A DNA stretch of 64,000 bases from the NCBI GenBank assembly GCA_016794365.1, contig JAEUKB010000079.1:1-64000 (forward strand), in the 5' to 3' direction. Within the stretch, counting starts at the first letter, position 1. Every line of letters begins with the position of its first letter. The stretch comes from Myxococcales bacterium (GTDB lineage Bacteria; Myxococcota_A; Polyangia; Palsa-1104; JAEUJZ01). The notes under the pieces were generated by a model. It worked only from the letters and a program-made list of their open reading frames with translations, did not search any database and was not told the DNA's origin. The position numbers and the translations under genes are program-made. This document shows, piece by piece, positions 52,660 through 62,646 of this stretch.

Positions 52660-53762
52660 TCCGCCAAAAAGCGCAAAAGGAACGCTTCATAGATCGGGTT
52701 GGCGATCTCGATGCGCTGCCCGCTGTCGGATGCGTCCACGATGCCGGTATCGAGCAGATACGACTGAATCTCGTCGGACCGGCTGAGCGCGATCTCTTCC
52801 CCACCGAGCAGTCGCAAGAGCAGCTCTTCGGCGTCTTTGCGTCCCGACACCGCGTCACCGACCGAGAGCAAGTGAACGCAGTCTTCGCGCAGCAGCTCAT
52901 CGGCAATCGCTCGAATGTGCTGCACCGTCGGAAGCACTGACGCGGGCCCGGAAATCAGCGCCGATCCTTCGTCTACACTGCGACGTGGACTGCCTAGCTG
53001 ATCATCGAGCTGATACAGGATTCGACTGACCAGCCACGGCTGACCGCGCGTCTTGTGCCACAGCTCGTCGCGCACGTCCTTGCCAAAGGAAATTCCCGAC
53101 GCTGCGTGGTAGTCACGTAAGAGCGTATCCAGCTCAATCGGCGACAGGCTATGTAGCTCGACGGGCAGCGCGACGTTCCACAGCGAGCCACTGCCGCGCG
53201 TCTCATCTCCCGTCGGTCGCAGCTCATCGCGTAGATCCCGAACGTGCGTCTTTCCCGACAGCACAATCGCCGACACAAACGGTCGCGACTCTTCTTGCAG
53301 CGACAGCGCCGAGCGAAAGCTGCGCAGCATCGAGATCGTCAGCTTGCGCGGCGGCGAGTCATACTCGTCGAGGATCAGCACCAGCGGCTTACCCAGTCGC
53401 TTCTGCACATCCCCGAGGTACAGACAGAACGACAGCGACTGCGGCTCGGTCGGGTTCCACTTCGGCAGGCTCGGCAGCGGATACGCGGCAGCCAGCGTGC
53501 CTTCGATGTGACGAAACAGCCCGAGCAGCGACTGATCTTCGGCCACTTGCAGCGAGCACAGCGCCACCGCCAGACCGGACTTGCGCGCGGCCTGCGCCAG
53601 CTCTTTGCAAAACGTGGTCTTGCCCGACTGTCGTCCGCGATGAAGCAGCAGCGACTCCCCGCGCAACAGCGAAGCCAGCGGTCGCGCCAGTCGCGACGAC
53701 CAATCGACCATAAAGTCTCGCCCTGGCACGCAGGGTCCGGTGATGTGAAAGCGACGTGTCAT
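52656..53762 (-). CDS. AAA-like domain ATPase (STAND-type single-copy)
   Basis: A 368-residue P-loop protein of the AAA-like domain family: FHITGPCVPGRDFMVDWSSR at the start, LLHRGRQSGKTTFCKELA (Walker A) and VLILDEYDSP (Walker B). The C-terminus contains a winged-helix-like part ending IEIANPIYEAFLLRFL, a phrase common in this family. These proteins are often defence- or regulation-related and linked to PD-(D/E)XK domains, but no such partner lies adjacent here. It is convergent with glpK. Confidence 0.85.
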   Translation of the reverse strand: MTRRFHITGPCVPGRDFMVDWSSRLARPLASLLRGESLLLHRGRQSGKTTFCKELAQAARKSGLAVALCSLQVAEDQSLLGLFRHIEGTLAAAYPLPSLPKWNPTEPQSLSFCLYLGDVQKRLGKPLVLILDEYDSPPRKLTISMLRSFRSALSLQEESRPFVSAIVLSGKTHVRDLRDELRPTGDETRGSGSLWNVALPVELHSLSPIELDTLLRDYHAASGISFGKDVRDELWHKTRGQPWLVSRILYQLDDQLGSPRRSVDEGSALISGPASVLPTVQHIRAIADELLREDCVHLLSVGDAVSGRKDAEELLLRLLGGEEIALSRSDEIQSYLLDTGIVDASDSGQRIEIANPIYEAFLLRFLAD

Positions 53763-53874
53763 AGGAAAATTGTGAGCCAGTTTACTCTATGACAAAGGCA
53801 GGACAGGCCGCAGCGCGCAGCCAGCACGCCGTTTGTGCGTCCAAGGTAGGTGCGAAATCAAAAACGGGCAGCGC

Positions 53875-55242
53875 TTACTCGGCAGACAGCGGTCGGTTGC
53901 CGATGCGAGCGCGTCCCTGCGGCGCAGCGTCAGGCGTCAGCACCACATCGACGGGCTGACCATCGTCGTACTCGGGCGGACTGATGACACGCGGACGATC
54001 AGCCAGGTGCGCAAGAGGTCCCGGTCTGGCGGCCACCGAAGCGTGGGCCGGAACCGCCGCAATCCGCGCAGCCAGCGACGCATGATCGGACGCAGGCGCA
54101 AACAGCTCGCGGGCATAGCGACTGCTGCGCAGCGCCAGCGGAGAGCCACCGTGAAAGACATGCGACAGCAGACACGCCAGCAGCGTCCCGACGGAAAGTG
54201 CGGTCAGCCAGCGTCGATCTCGATGCGTGCGCAGCCGTCCCAGCGCAATTACCGTCGCCATCACCAAAAACGGCACCAGCGCGGTGGAGTAATGCGACTC
54301 GATCGTGCGAACGCGCGGAAACGACGACAGAAAGTTGATACCCACAATCGGCAGCGTCCCGACCGCAAAGCGCGACCCAAGCAGCGGCAAGCCCAGCAGC
54401 GGCCACAACAGCGACAGCACATAGCCCAGCCGATCCCAAGTCAACAGCGGCAGCACCACACGCAGCGGATGACGCAGCAGCAGCCACAGCAGCTCGCGAC
54501 CGGAGCTGACCTTGGCACCCTCGCTCGCGAAGTGCAGCCCGTACGAGCCGAGCTTGGGCAAAAAGTGCGGCTGAATCACGACGATGTACAAGCCAAAGTA
54601 CAGCACCAAGAGCAGCGCCAGGCTCGCGAGCGGCCATCTACGCGCGGGCTGCGTCACCGCCAGCCACGACAGCACCAGCGCCTGCTGAAGCGCGATGTCT
54701 TCCCGACACATAAGCGCGAGCAACCCAAAGCCCAGCGCTCGTCCGTCTTTGCCTTCATCGAGCGCATCCAGCCACGCCGCCAGCAGCGGCAGCGCCATCG
54801 TCACCGGATGCACATCATGGAGCGTCGCCACCGTGACGGTCGGATATAGAAAACAGCACAGCGACAGCGAAAGTGCGCGCCAAGAGCAGCCAAGGTGTCT
54901 CTGTGCCATTCGATACACCGGCAGCGGCCACAGCGCGACCAAGACCGCCTGCGTGACCAGCAGCAGCGGTGCAATCGGCACGCCCAGCCGCGAAAGCCCA
55001 GCCAGCGGAAGCAGGATGGGTTCCAGGTGCAGCCCAATCAGGTGCGGAGACTGCACGAGCGGCACGTCGTACTGACCATGCCCAAGGCCCCAGACGATTC
55101 GCACGTAGTACGAAAGGTCAATCTGCCCGTGAAAGGTGAAAAAGCGCGCGAGTGACAGCCAGGCATAGCCCAGCGCGTACGCCAGGCAGCTTAGCCACAG
55201 AAGCAAGGAAGGACGAAAGCGGTCAGAAAGGATGGGTCGCAC
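53875..55242 (-). CDS. DUF2079 membrane protein
   Basis: A 455-residue integral membrane protein with about eight to ten helices. DLSYYVRIVWGLGHGQYDVP, then HLEPILLPLAGLSRL and LLALMCREDIALQQALVL are the DUF2079 signatures (related to GT-C glycosyltransferases). The C-terminal soluble part carries HASVAARPGPLAHLADRPRV. It starts with GTG 28 bp from the rho stop and could be co-transcribed with rho. Its substrate, possibly a polyprenyl-linked sugar, is not known. Confidence 0.88.
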   Translation of the reverse strand: MRPILSDRFRPSLLLWLSCLAYALGYAWLSLARFFTFHGQIDLSYYVRIVWGLGHGQYDVPLVQSPHLIGLHLEPILLPLAGLSRLGVPIAPLLLVTQAVLVALWPLPVYRMAQRHLGCSWRALSLSLCCFLYPTVTVATLHDVHPVTMALPLLAAWLDALDEGKDGRALGFGLLALMCREDIALQQALVLSWLAVTQPARRWPLASLALLLVLYFGLYIVVIQPHFLPKLGSYGLHFASEGAKVSSGRELLWLLLRHPLRVVLPLLTWDRLGYVLSLLWPLLGLPLLGSRFAVGTLPIVGINFLSSFPRVRTIESHYSTALVPFLVMATVIALGRLRTHRDRRWLTALSVGTLLACLLSHVFHGGSPLALRSSRYARELFAPASDHASLAARIAAVPAHASVAARPGPLAHLADRPRVISPPEYDDGQPVDVVLTPDAAPQGRARIGNRPLSAE

Positions 55243-55269
55243 AGCGGACGAGCCAAGCGGGCTCGGTCG

Positions 55270-56517
55270 TTAGCCCGACATCGAGGCGATGAAGTCGGCG
55301 TTCGAGTCGGTCTTGGCGATCTTGTCGCGCATAAACTCCATCGCATCGACGACGTTGAGCGGATGCAGGAGCTGACGCAGGATCCAGATGCGGTTGAGAT
55401 AACGATCGTCCACGAGCAGCTCTTCCTTGCGGGTGCCCGACTTGTTGATATCCAGGCACGGGAAGATGCGCTTTTCCATCAGCTTGCGATCGAGGTGGAT
55501 TTCCGAGTTACCGGTGCCCTTAAACTCCTCGAAGATGACTTCATCCATGCGCGAGCCGGTATCGACGAGCGCGGTGGCGATGATGGTCAGCGAGCCGCCC
55601 TCTTCGATGTTGCGAGCAGCGCCGAAGAAGCGCTTGGGCTTGTGCAGCGCGTTGCTGTCCACACCACCGGACAGGATCTTGCCCGACGGTGGCACGACGG
55701 TGTTGTAGGCCCGAGCCAGACGCGTGATCGAGTCCAGCAGGATAACCACGTCGCGCTTGCACTCGGCGAGACGCTTGGCCTTTTCGATCACCATCTCAGC
55801 GACTTGAACGTGACGGGCGGGTGGCTCGTCGAAGGTCGAGGAAATGACCTCGCCCTTGACGGTGCGCTGCATGTCGGTCACTTCTTCCGGTCGCTCGTCG
55901 ATGAGCAGCACCATCAGATAGACTTCCGGATGGTTCGCGGTGATGGCATGCGCGATGTCTTGCAGCAGCACCGTCTTACCAGCGCGCGGCGGCGAGACGA
56001 TGAGGCAGCGCTGACCTTTGCCAATCGGTGCCAGCATATCGACGATGCGCGTCGAATAGTTGCGGTGATCGTACTCGAGCCGGAGCCGCTTGTTGGGATA
56101 CAGCGGCGTCAGGTTGTCGAACATGATCTTTTCGCCCTGGTGATCCGGGGCGTCGCCGTTTACGCGATCAACCTTGAGGAGCGCGAAGTAACGCTCGCTG
56201 TCTTTGGGGGGACGAATCTGACCTTCGACGGTGTCGCCAGTACGCAGGCCGAAGCGGCGAATCTGCGAAGGCGAAACGTAAATGTCGTCGGGACCGGGAA
56301 GGTAGTTGTAATCGGGAGAGCGGAGGAAACCAAAGCCGTCGGGAAGCGTCTCAAGAACGCCATCACCGAAGACCTCGCCTCGGTGCGAGGAGTGATGACG
56401 CAGGATCTCGAAGATCAGGTCCTGGCGTCGCATGCCAGAGACGTTCTCGATGTTGAGCCCTTGACCCATATGGATCAGCTCGGACATCTTTTTGCGCTTC
56501 AGCTCAGTCAGGTTCAT
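55270..56517 (-). CDS. rho: Transcription termination factor Rho
   Basis: A 415-residue RNA-dependent helicase. MNLTELKRKKMSELIHMGQ starts the Rho N-domain; GFGFLRSPDYNYLPGPDDIY is the RNA-binding (Q/F-x-F) region. Walker A is SPPRAGKTVLLQD, and VILLDSITRLARAYNTVVP and GGSLTIIATALVDTGSRMDE form the Q/R loop area. Length is the usual size. The 275-bp leader to 56792 holds no gene I can support; rho leaders are often attenuated, but no specific structure was identified. Confidence 0.97.
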   Translation of the reverse strand: MNLTELKRKKMSELIHMGQGLNIENVSGMRRQDLIFEILRHHSSHRGEVFGDGVLETLPDGFGFLRSPDYNYLPGPDDIYVSPSQIRRFGLRTGDTVEGQIRPPKDSERYFALLKVDRVNGDAPDHQGEKIMFDNLTPLYPNKRLRLEYDHRNYSTRIVDMLAPIGKGQRCLIVSPPRAGKTVLLQDIAHAITANHPEVYLMVLLIDERPEEVTDMQRTVKGEVISSTFDEPPARHVQVAEMVIEKAKRLAECKRDVVILLDSITRLARAYNTVVPPSGKILSGGVDSNALHKPKRFFGAARNIEEGGSLTIIATALVDTGSRMDEVIFEEFKGTGNSEIHLDRKLMEKRIFPCLDINKSGTRKEELLVDDRYLNRIWILRQLLHPLNVVDAMEFMRDKIAKTDSNADFIASMSG

Positions 56518-56792
56518 CGGGTGCGTTCCTCGGTTGGATGGGCGAATGTAGGGAGGATCGACGACGAGTGTGGCAGCGACCCAAGAGATCGCGCTTCGTC
56601 TTTCGGACGTCAGTCCCTAGCGTTTTGGGATTCCGGCTGGTTATGGCCCGGCTGGTTTGTTCTTAGATATCGACGATAGAAGCTGCTCAGGACGAATGCT
56701 TGGTTGGTTACAGCCAGATCACGGTACGGCAACCGAAAAATGCTGTCAATCACGAGATGGGAAGTTAGGCGACGGCTTGGGCCTTGCGACGC

Positions 56793-58394
56793 TTAGAAAC
56801 CGAGGATGACGGGCGTTTCGACGCTACGCGGCGCGGATGCAGACGGCAGGACTTCACGGGACTCTCGAGCATCGCGCAGATCGCGAGCTTCCGTGAGTGT
56901 CGGATCAAGCTGCGTCCGTCGAGAAAACTTGGCCCAGCGCAGCAGCAGATAGAACAGCGGTCCGCTCGCGATGACCAGCACACCCAGACCGATGGCCGAA
57001 AAGCCCCACATGCCAGTCTCGTTGCGTCCAAACCACAGCGACAGCCCGAGCAGCGACACCGGCAGACAGCCCATCAGCACAGCCACGACGACTCCGCCTG
57101 GGATTCGAAAGGGTCGGACAAGCTGCGGTTCTTTGATGCGCAGAACGATGAGCGACGCAAACTCCAGCACGACGATCGCTCCGTAGAGCAGCACATCAAT
57201 CTGCACGAGCCGCTTGAAGCCAAGGCCCAGACACGCGGTGTACAGCACAGCAGCGAGCAAGATGCTTCGCGTCGGAGCTCCGGTTTCGGGATCTTTGCGA
57301 GCGAGCCACTTGGGCAAAATCCCGTCGCGCGCCATCGCCAGCGGCAGCCGTGCATAGCTACCGATCAGCGCATTGAACATCCCGAGTCCACACAGCGCGC
57401 CTCCGAGAGCAATCGCCACCGCAAGATAGGGTCCGCCCAGACGACGACCGACTTCAACCCAGCTTCCTGTGGTCCATTCAGCGACGGGAAGTCCGCTCGC
57501 GATGCCACACAACACCGGCACCACATAACAGCCAGCGACGAGAAGAACCGTCAAAAACATCGCACGAGGATAGGTCTTTTGCGGACTTTCGACCTCGGTA
57601 GCGACGGGCGATGCATTTTCCCAGCCCATGTAGTTCCACAGACACAGCAGGATTCCGTTCAGCCAAGGCATCACGGATCCACCTTCGTGCGACGGCAGAC
57701 GTAGCTGCGACGGGAGGCTAGCGGACAGGCTGACTGGCCCGTGACCCGATAGCGCCAGCACCACCAAGACCCCGAACGGCAGAAGCAGCGCCGCCGCCAT
57801 CAGCTGACTGGCCATTCCGACGGTGCGCGTTCCGCGAAGGTTCCAGCACACCGACAGGCCAATCATCACGAGCGCCATGTACCAGCCAGCTCCGCCCACC
57901 GACGAGTCCGCGAGTGCCGGAAAGAGCTGTCCCAGATACGTGACGACCAGCATCGGATAGATCGCCATATCGAACAGGCTCATCGCGAGCGCCATCCATG
58001 CCGTCTGAACACCCCAAAACGGTCCCAGCGCTCGACGAGCCCACGCGTAGTAACCACCTTCACTCGGCAGCGCAGAAGTCAGTTCACCGACGAGCATGGT
58101 GATCGGAAGGCTCCAGATAAACGGCACCAGAAGAAGCAGCAGCAGCGCGCCACCGAAGCCGTATCCCGAGACGATTTCCTCGAGGCCGTAGGGTCCACCC
58201 GAGACCATGAAGAACGTCGTCGCGACGAGCGCCCGCAAACCCAGCTTTTTCGAGAGGTTCGGTCCGCCGGAAGCGATCTTCGGTTCCTTCGCAAGCTTGG
58301 CTGTCGCACGGTGAGCACGCGATCGCTGCGCCCGTCGAAGCTTCACACTCTTGCGTGTCGTGGCAAGCTTGGCCACCGAGGAACCGTGTTTCAT
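56793..58394 (-). CDS. APC-family amino acid permease
   Basis: A 533-residue transporter with about 12 membrane helices. ATTFFMVSGGPYGLEEIVSGYG begins the first helix pair typical for the APC superfamily, and AWMALAMSLFDMAIYPMLVV and SPQKTYPRAMFLTVLLVAGC lie in later helices. The N-terminal 45 residues are strongly basic (Arg/Lys-rich), and the C-terminal 40 residues are charged. The substrate is unknown; the GGPYG motif occurs in several amino acid permeases. Confidence 0.88.
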   Translation of the reverse strand: MKHGSSVAKLATTRKSVKLRRAQRSRAHRATAKLAKEPKIASGGPNLSKKLGLRALVATTFFMVSGGPYGLEEIVSGYGFGGALLLLLLVPFIWSLPITMLVGELTSALPSEGGYYAWARRALGPFWGVQTAWMALAMSLFDMAIYPMLVVTYLGQLFPALADSSVGGAGWYMALVMIGLSVCWNLRGTRTVGMASQLMAAALLLPFGVLVVLALSGHGPVSLSASLPSQLRLPSHEGGSVMPWLNGILLCLWNYMGWENASPVATEVESPQKTYPRAMFLTVLLVAGCYVVPVLCGIASGLPVAEWTTGSWVEVGRRLGGPYLAVAIALGGALCGLGMFNALIGSYARLPLAMARDGILPKWLARKDPETGAPTRSILLAAVLYTACLGLGFKRLVQIDVLLYGAIVVLEFASLIVLRIKEPQLVRPFRIPGGVVVAVLMGCLPVSLLGLSLWFGRNETGMWGFSAIGLGVLVIASGPLFYLLLRWAKFSRRTQLDPTLTEARDLRDARESREVLPSASAPRSVETPVILGF

Positions 58395-58469
58395 TCGCCG
58401 TCTACTCGCGCAGTTTGAAACAGCGCAGCCCGGTGTCGCAAGCGCGTTTTTTTGACATTTTTCTCGAGC

Positions 58470-60272
58470 TTAAAAGGCTTGGCCAAACTCTGCGGAAAAA
58501 CGTGGCGCGTACGATCCTCCCGACGAGGGACGCTCCAGCGGAAAGCCCAAATCGAGCCGCACCACTTCCCGGTTAAACTGCGGAAGGCCCAGGCGCAGAC
58601 CGAAGCCGACATCTTGACGATAGCGCGTTCCGACGAAGGTTCCGTCGCGTAGAAAGCCGCTCAGCGAAGGCGGCGCGTCTCCACCGTCGTAAAACACAAC
58701 CGCTCCAACGTGAACGGTCCACAGGTTTAGGCCCTTGCTGCGCAGCTCCGCGTTGACACGATACAGCGCCGCGCCTTGCAGCTCTCTCGGGGCATAGCCA
58801 CGCAGACCACTGTCCGATCCCAGCGTCATGCGCTGCTGTTCCAGATCGCGACCGCGAAGCTGAACCTTCGCCGACAGGTGTAGTCGCAGCGGACCAAAAG
58901 CCGGAGAGATCTCGCGAACCTGCGCCGTCAGGTATTCGTTGAGCAGCGCGCCGCGTGGATCGATCCCGTATTGCAGACGCAGACCGCCTTTGACTTCGTA
59001 GGAAAACAGGTTGTCGGCGCTGTAGTGCTGGCTCGCGAAGCTGCCCGACGCTTCGAGGTAGTCACTCGAAAAACCAAAGCCGTGATAGGCGTAGCGCAGC
59101 TCCAGGTTTAGCTCGGGTCCAAGCCGCAGATCTTCCGACAGAGCCAGCGTCTGGATGTCTTTCAGACGGATGTATCGCGCGGTGTACAGGTTCAGACCGA
59201 CGAACGGACCGCTCGCGCTCTCACTGCGCGGCAGAAGCTGACGATAGGCACTGCGCGCCGCGTCGGAGATCGTGTCGGGAAAGTCATCGGGCAGACCGTA
59301 CTTTTGATGCTGCACGCGAAACCCGAGTGCAAGGTTGAGCTTGTGAACAATCCCCGCCGAGTACTGGACTTGCACCTGACCGGCGACTTGCTCCCGGGTA
59401 AAGACATCGGGAACGGACTCGCCGCCGACCTGACGCTGATAGATGCTTCCGCCGGAAAAGTAGCGCGCGATGTCTTTGGTGACTTGCAGCTTCGCTTCCC
59501 AGCCAAAGCGCGTGCGCAGCGAAAACAGCGGTCGTCCGACCTGAAAATAGAGCTGTCCACCTTCGACGCGGCTCGTCTCACGGCTGAGAAACAGTCCGCC
59601 GATCAGACGAAGCTGATGACGCGAGCCCCAGATTCGATAGTCGGTATACGAAAGCCCGAGTGAATAGCGTCCCGGATCGAAGCCAAAGTCGATCGACAGG
59701 CGCTTGTTGCGTCCCGCCAGGTTGTGCTCGGCAAACTGAAACGACAGCACATCGAGCCGCGCTTGATCGAAGCGAAACTCGGTGTTCAGACGCAGGCTCC
59801 ACTGATCTTTGGTGACGACGAGCACGCGCACAGATCCCGGCGACGATCCACGCACTGCGACGAGCCGCGCCACCGACAGGATGAACAGCGTACGAAGGTT
59901 GCGTCCGCTCTCTTCGATGAGATCGCGACGGAATGGCTCACCGACGGAAAACAGCAGCTCGCGCGCGATGACTTCGTGACGGGTGCGAACATGAACCGCG
60001 TTGAGCCACGTCCACGGAATGTACTTCGACAGCGGAAAGTCACCCGGCAAGATGACCTTGCTCGCGTCGATCCAGATCTCTTCGATGCGCTTGCCTTCGG
60101 GCTGCGGGTCCAGGTCCGAAGGCGTCAGCTTCCGCCTCGACAGCGCGTCCTGAATCAGCTTTTCTTCGTACTGACCGCGCAGCTCCAGCTTGTCAGCGTG
60201 GGCAAGCGGAAGGCCAGCGACGAGCCACAGCGTCAGCCACAGCGCAAAGCCTCGCAGTCGGCTACGGAGCAC
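58470..60272 (-). CDS. Omp85/BamA-like outer membrane protein
   Basis: A 600-residue protein. A signal peptide is visible (LWLTLWLVAGLPLAHA). A POTRA-like region (about 60-180) contains RTRHEVIARELLFSVGEPFR, then comes a beta barrel of alternating hydrophobic strands ending in the typical aromatic C-terminus (SAEFGQAF). A GSDSGLRGYAPRELQG motif matches the Omp85 surface-antigen signature. It probably inserts or exports proteins at the outer membrane, which supports a Gram-negative host. It starts with GTG and overlaps the upstream DedA gene by 11 bp. Confidence 0.87.
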   Translation of the reverse strand: MLRSRLRGFALWLTLWLVAGLPLAHADKLELRGQYEEKLIQDALSRRKLTPSDLDPQPEGKRIEEIWIDASKVILPGDFPLSKYIPWTWLNAVHVRTRHEVIARELLFSVGEPFRRDLIEESGRNLRTLFILSVARLVAVRGSSPGSVRVLVVTKDQWSLRLNTEFRFDQARLDVLSFQFAEHNLAGRNKRLSIDFGFDPGRYSLGLSYTDYRIWGSRHQLRLIGGLFLSRETSRVEGGQLYFQVGRPLFSLRTRFGWEAKLQVTKDIARYFSGGSIYQRQVGGESVPDVFTREQVAGQVQVQYSAGIVHKLNLALGFRVQHQKYGLPDDFPDTISDAARSAYRQLLPRSESASGPFVGLNLYTARYIRLKDIQTLALSEDLRLGPELNLELRYAYHGFGFSSDYLEASGSFASQHYSADNLFSYEVKGGLRLQYGIDPRGALLNEYLTAQVREISPAFGPLRLHLSAKVQLRGRDLEQQRMTLGSDSGLRGYAPRELQGAALYRVNAELRSKGLNLWTVHVGAVVFYDGGDAPPSLSGFLRDGTFVGTRYRQDVGFGLRLGLPQFNREVVRLDLGFPLERPSSGGSYAPRFSAEFGQAF

Positions 60273-60930
60273 GAGTCCCTGTGTCAGCGCCTTGTTTGCC
60301 CAGCTTCATGCGTACAAAGGCTACCACTGCGGGCAGGATCGACAGAAACACGACGACGATGATGACCAGCTCAATGCGCTTCGGAATGCTCGGGAAGAGC
60401 GATCCCAAAAAGAAACCGAGCAGCGTCATCGAAACCACCCACGACACCGCGCCGATCACGTTGTAGATCGCAAAGCGTCGGTAGGTCATCGCTCCGACGC
60501 CTGCCACGACGGGAACGAAGGTGCGCAGGATCGGCATAAAGCGCGCGATGATGATGGTCTTGCCGCCGTGCTTTTCGTAAAACGCGTGCGCTTGACGGAT
60601 GTGCTCGGGGTTAAACAGCCACGACTTGGGACGATTGAACAGCGCTGGGCCGGTCTTTTTGCCAATCGTGTACGACAGCGCGTCGCCCAAGATCGCCATC
60701 AGCGACAGCGCGACGTTCATCTGCCACATGCTCAGCCCGTAGCTTGGATTGGCTGCGAACACACCCGCCGTCACGAGCAGCGAGTCACCCGGCAAAAAGA
60801 AGATCATCGCGCCCGTCTCAGCAAAGATGATCGCCATCATCACCAGGAGCGGATAGCCCGTCGCAATCGCCTGCGTAATCAGGGCTTCGGGATTGCGAAT
60901 CAGGTGCAGAAACTGGCGCAGAAGTTCCAT
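60262..60930 (-). CDS. DedA-family membrane protein
   Basis: A 222-residue protein with several helices. IIFAETGAMIFFLPGDSLLVTAG carries the DedA G-[FIL]-F-LPGD-SLL motif, and FYEKHGGKTIIIARFMPILR with FVPVVAGVGAM matches the F-x-R-[FP]-x-P-x-x-R motif. DedA proteins act as lipid transporters or flippases for undecaprenyl phosphate or phospholipids. Its 3' end overlaps the Omp85-like gene, which suggests a shared envelope role. Confidence 0.92.
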   Translation of the reverse strand: MELLRQFLHLIRNPEALITQAIATGYPLLVMMAIIFAETGAMIFFLPGDSLLVTAGVFAANPSYGLSMWQMNVALSLMAILGDALSYTIGKKTGPALFNRPKSWLFNPEHIRQAHAFYEKHGGKTIIIARFMPILRTFVPVVAGVGAMTYRRFAIYNVIGAVSWVVSMTLLGFFLGSLFPSIPKRIELVIIVVVFLSILPAVVAFVRMKLGKQGADTGTRAP

Positions 60931-61029
60931 TTCGGTCTTGTTCCCCGGTTTTTCGGTCGGAAAGTCGGCGTTTTAGCAGAGTTTCGGGGGCCACGTCACC
61001 AGCGCTTGTCGAAGCGAGCGCGCAGTGCG

Positions 61030-62646
61030 TTACGGGCTGGGCTCGGTGTCCGGCGGCAGCGGTCCCAGCGATCGGTCGATGCGCTTCAAAAACGAGTACC
61101 ACGGCGCAGACAGCCCCGGAACCTGCACGCTGACATAGTGAAAGCCGCGCGCGCGCCAATCGGCGGCTTCTTGCGGCGACGGACGATACGGCGCATGGCC
61201 GATTCGATAGACGTTGTAGGTCAAGATCGTCGGCTTGCGCGACAGTACGTAGTCGAGCGGCGCAAACTTTTGATGCCCCGGACGGCTCGATACGGCGGGG
61301 ACTTTGTGCGCGACATACTCGTCGGACAGACCAAACGAATCGAGCGCGCGAATCCCGGCGTAATAGACCTGGGCACCGGCGCCTCCGACGACTTGATAGT
61401 CATCGGGCTGAACGTGCTGCCCGAGCCACTTGCCAATCGCGGCGCGATCGCGGGTGTAGTGACGCAGATAACCGGGCGTATCGATGCCGTGATCCGCGCC
61501 GATGAACGACAGCGCATGCCGATCGACGACATAGCTGTTTAGCCCGTGGAGCAGCGCAAAGCCCCCCAGCACAAGTCCGGTCCACAGCGCTCGGTGATGA
61601 ACCAGTCGCCACAGCCCCAGCACGCCCGCCAGCACGAGCAGCGGCACAATCGGCATCACAAAGCGATACAGGCCCATAAAGTCGCCACCGACGGACATCA
61701 CGTAAAGCAAAAACGGCACAGCCCAGCACAGAAGCAGCCCACCGACGCGCCGATACGCAGCGTCCTGCGCACTCGGTAGCGCGCGCCCAAAGCCGACAAG
61801 CCACAAAAGCGGCAGCACCACGAGCTTCAGATCGCGCACCACCGCCCACAGGTAGTAGCGACCTTGCAGCCACGCGCCTGAGCCTCCCGACGACTTGATG
61901 TAGAACGTGTTCGGCACGAAATAGCCGTAGTACAGCCGTCGCCACACCAGATGCGGCACCGTCAGCGCCAAAAACAGCCCGACGAGATACAGCTCATCTT
62001 GCGTCGGCACCAGCGCTCGGCGCGACACTTTGACGTAGATGCGATGCAGCCCGAGCAGCGCACACAGCAGATAGCCTTCCGGTCGCGTCAGCGCCGCCAG
62101 CCCGAGCAAAAGACCGATCGGAAACAGCCGCACCGACTGGCTTGCGTCTTCGTCGAGCGTCCCGATCAGATACAGCCCGATCGACACCGTACAGAGCAGC
62201 GTAAAGAGCTGCGTTTCCAGTCCGCCCGACGCCCAGCAGGCATAGCCAGGAATCCCCGCCAAGATCCACGCTGGAACCGAGTCCCACAGCGTCTGTAGTC
62301 CCGACGAAGCGTCAGCCGACGGATCTCGCAGCCGACGCAGCACCTTCGCACAAAACAGCATCGTCCCGATCGCACACAGCGTCCCGAGCACGCGCGACGA
62401 CAACTCGGCGGGAATCTTTAGCGCGAGTCCCAGCGCGACGATCAGCGTCCATAGAAAGTTGGTGTAGCCCTCGACGCGCTCGCCCACGTTGAAGACCAGC
62501 GCACCGTGCTGAACCAGGTTCTTCGCATACACAAACGAGATGAACGCATCGTCGGTGACGAAGTTGAACAGCAGGCTATGCGCACACAGAACCAGCGACG
62601 ACAGCCCGAGCGAAAGGATCAGCGCTACACGGGGTGAAGAAGACAT
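61030..62646 (-). CDS. GT-C type membrane glycosyltransferase
   Basis: A 538-residue polytopic membrane protein. After the first helix come LLFNFVTDDAFISFVYAKNL and GERVEGYTNFLWTLIVA, as in AftB/DUF2029-like GT-C enzymes; the DD pair is the likely catalytic base. About ten helices follow, and the C-terminal soluble part contains NVYRIGHAPYRPSPQEAAD. The ATG at 62646 lies inside the last codons of the upstream hemolysin-III gene (22-bp overlap). A longer frame from 62829 is inside that gene. The acceptor and sugar are unknown; DUF2079 at 53875 is a related type. Confidence 0.83.
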   Translation of the reverse strand: MSSSPRVALILSLGLSSLVLCAHSLLFNFVTDDAFISFVYAKNLVQHGALVFNVGERVEGYTNFLWTLIVALGLALKIPAELSSRVLGTLCAIGTMLFCAKVLRRLRDPSADASSGLQTLWDSVPAWILAGIPGYACWASGGLETQLFTLLCTVSIGLYLIGTLDEDASQSVRLFPIGLLLGLAALTRPEGYLLCALLGLHRIYVKVSRRALVPTQDELYLVGLFLALTVPHLVWRRLYYGYFVPNTFYIKSSGGSGAWLQGRYYLWAVVRDLKLVVLPLLWLVGFGRALPSAQDAAYRRVGGLLLCWAVPFLLYVMSVGGDFMGLYRFVMPIVPLLVLAGVLGLWRLVHHRALWTGLVLGGFALLHGLNSYVVDRHALSFIGADHGIDTPGYLRHYTRDRAAIGKWLGQHVQPDDYQVVGGAGAQVYYAGIRALDSFGLSDEYVAHKVPAVSSRPGHQKFAPLDYVLSRKPTILTYNVYRIGHAPYRPSPQEAADWRARGFHYVSVQVPGLSAPWYSFLKRIDRSLGPLPPDTEPSP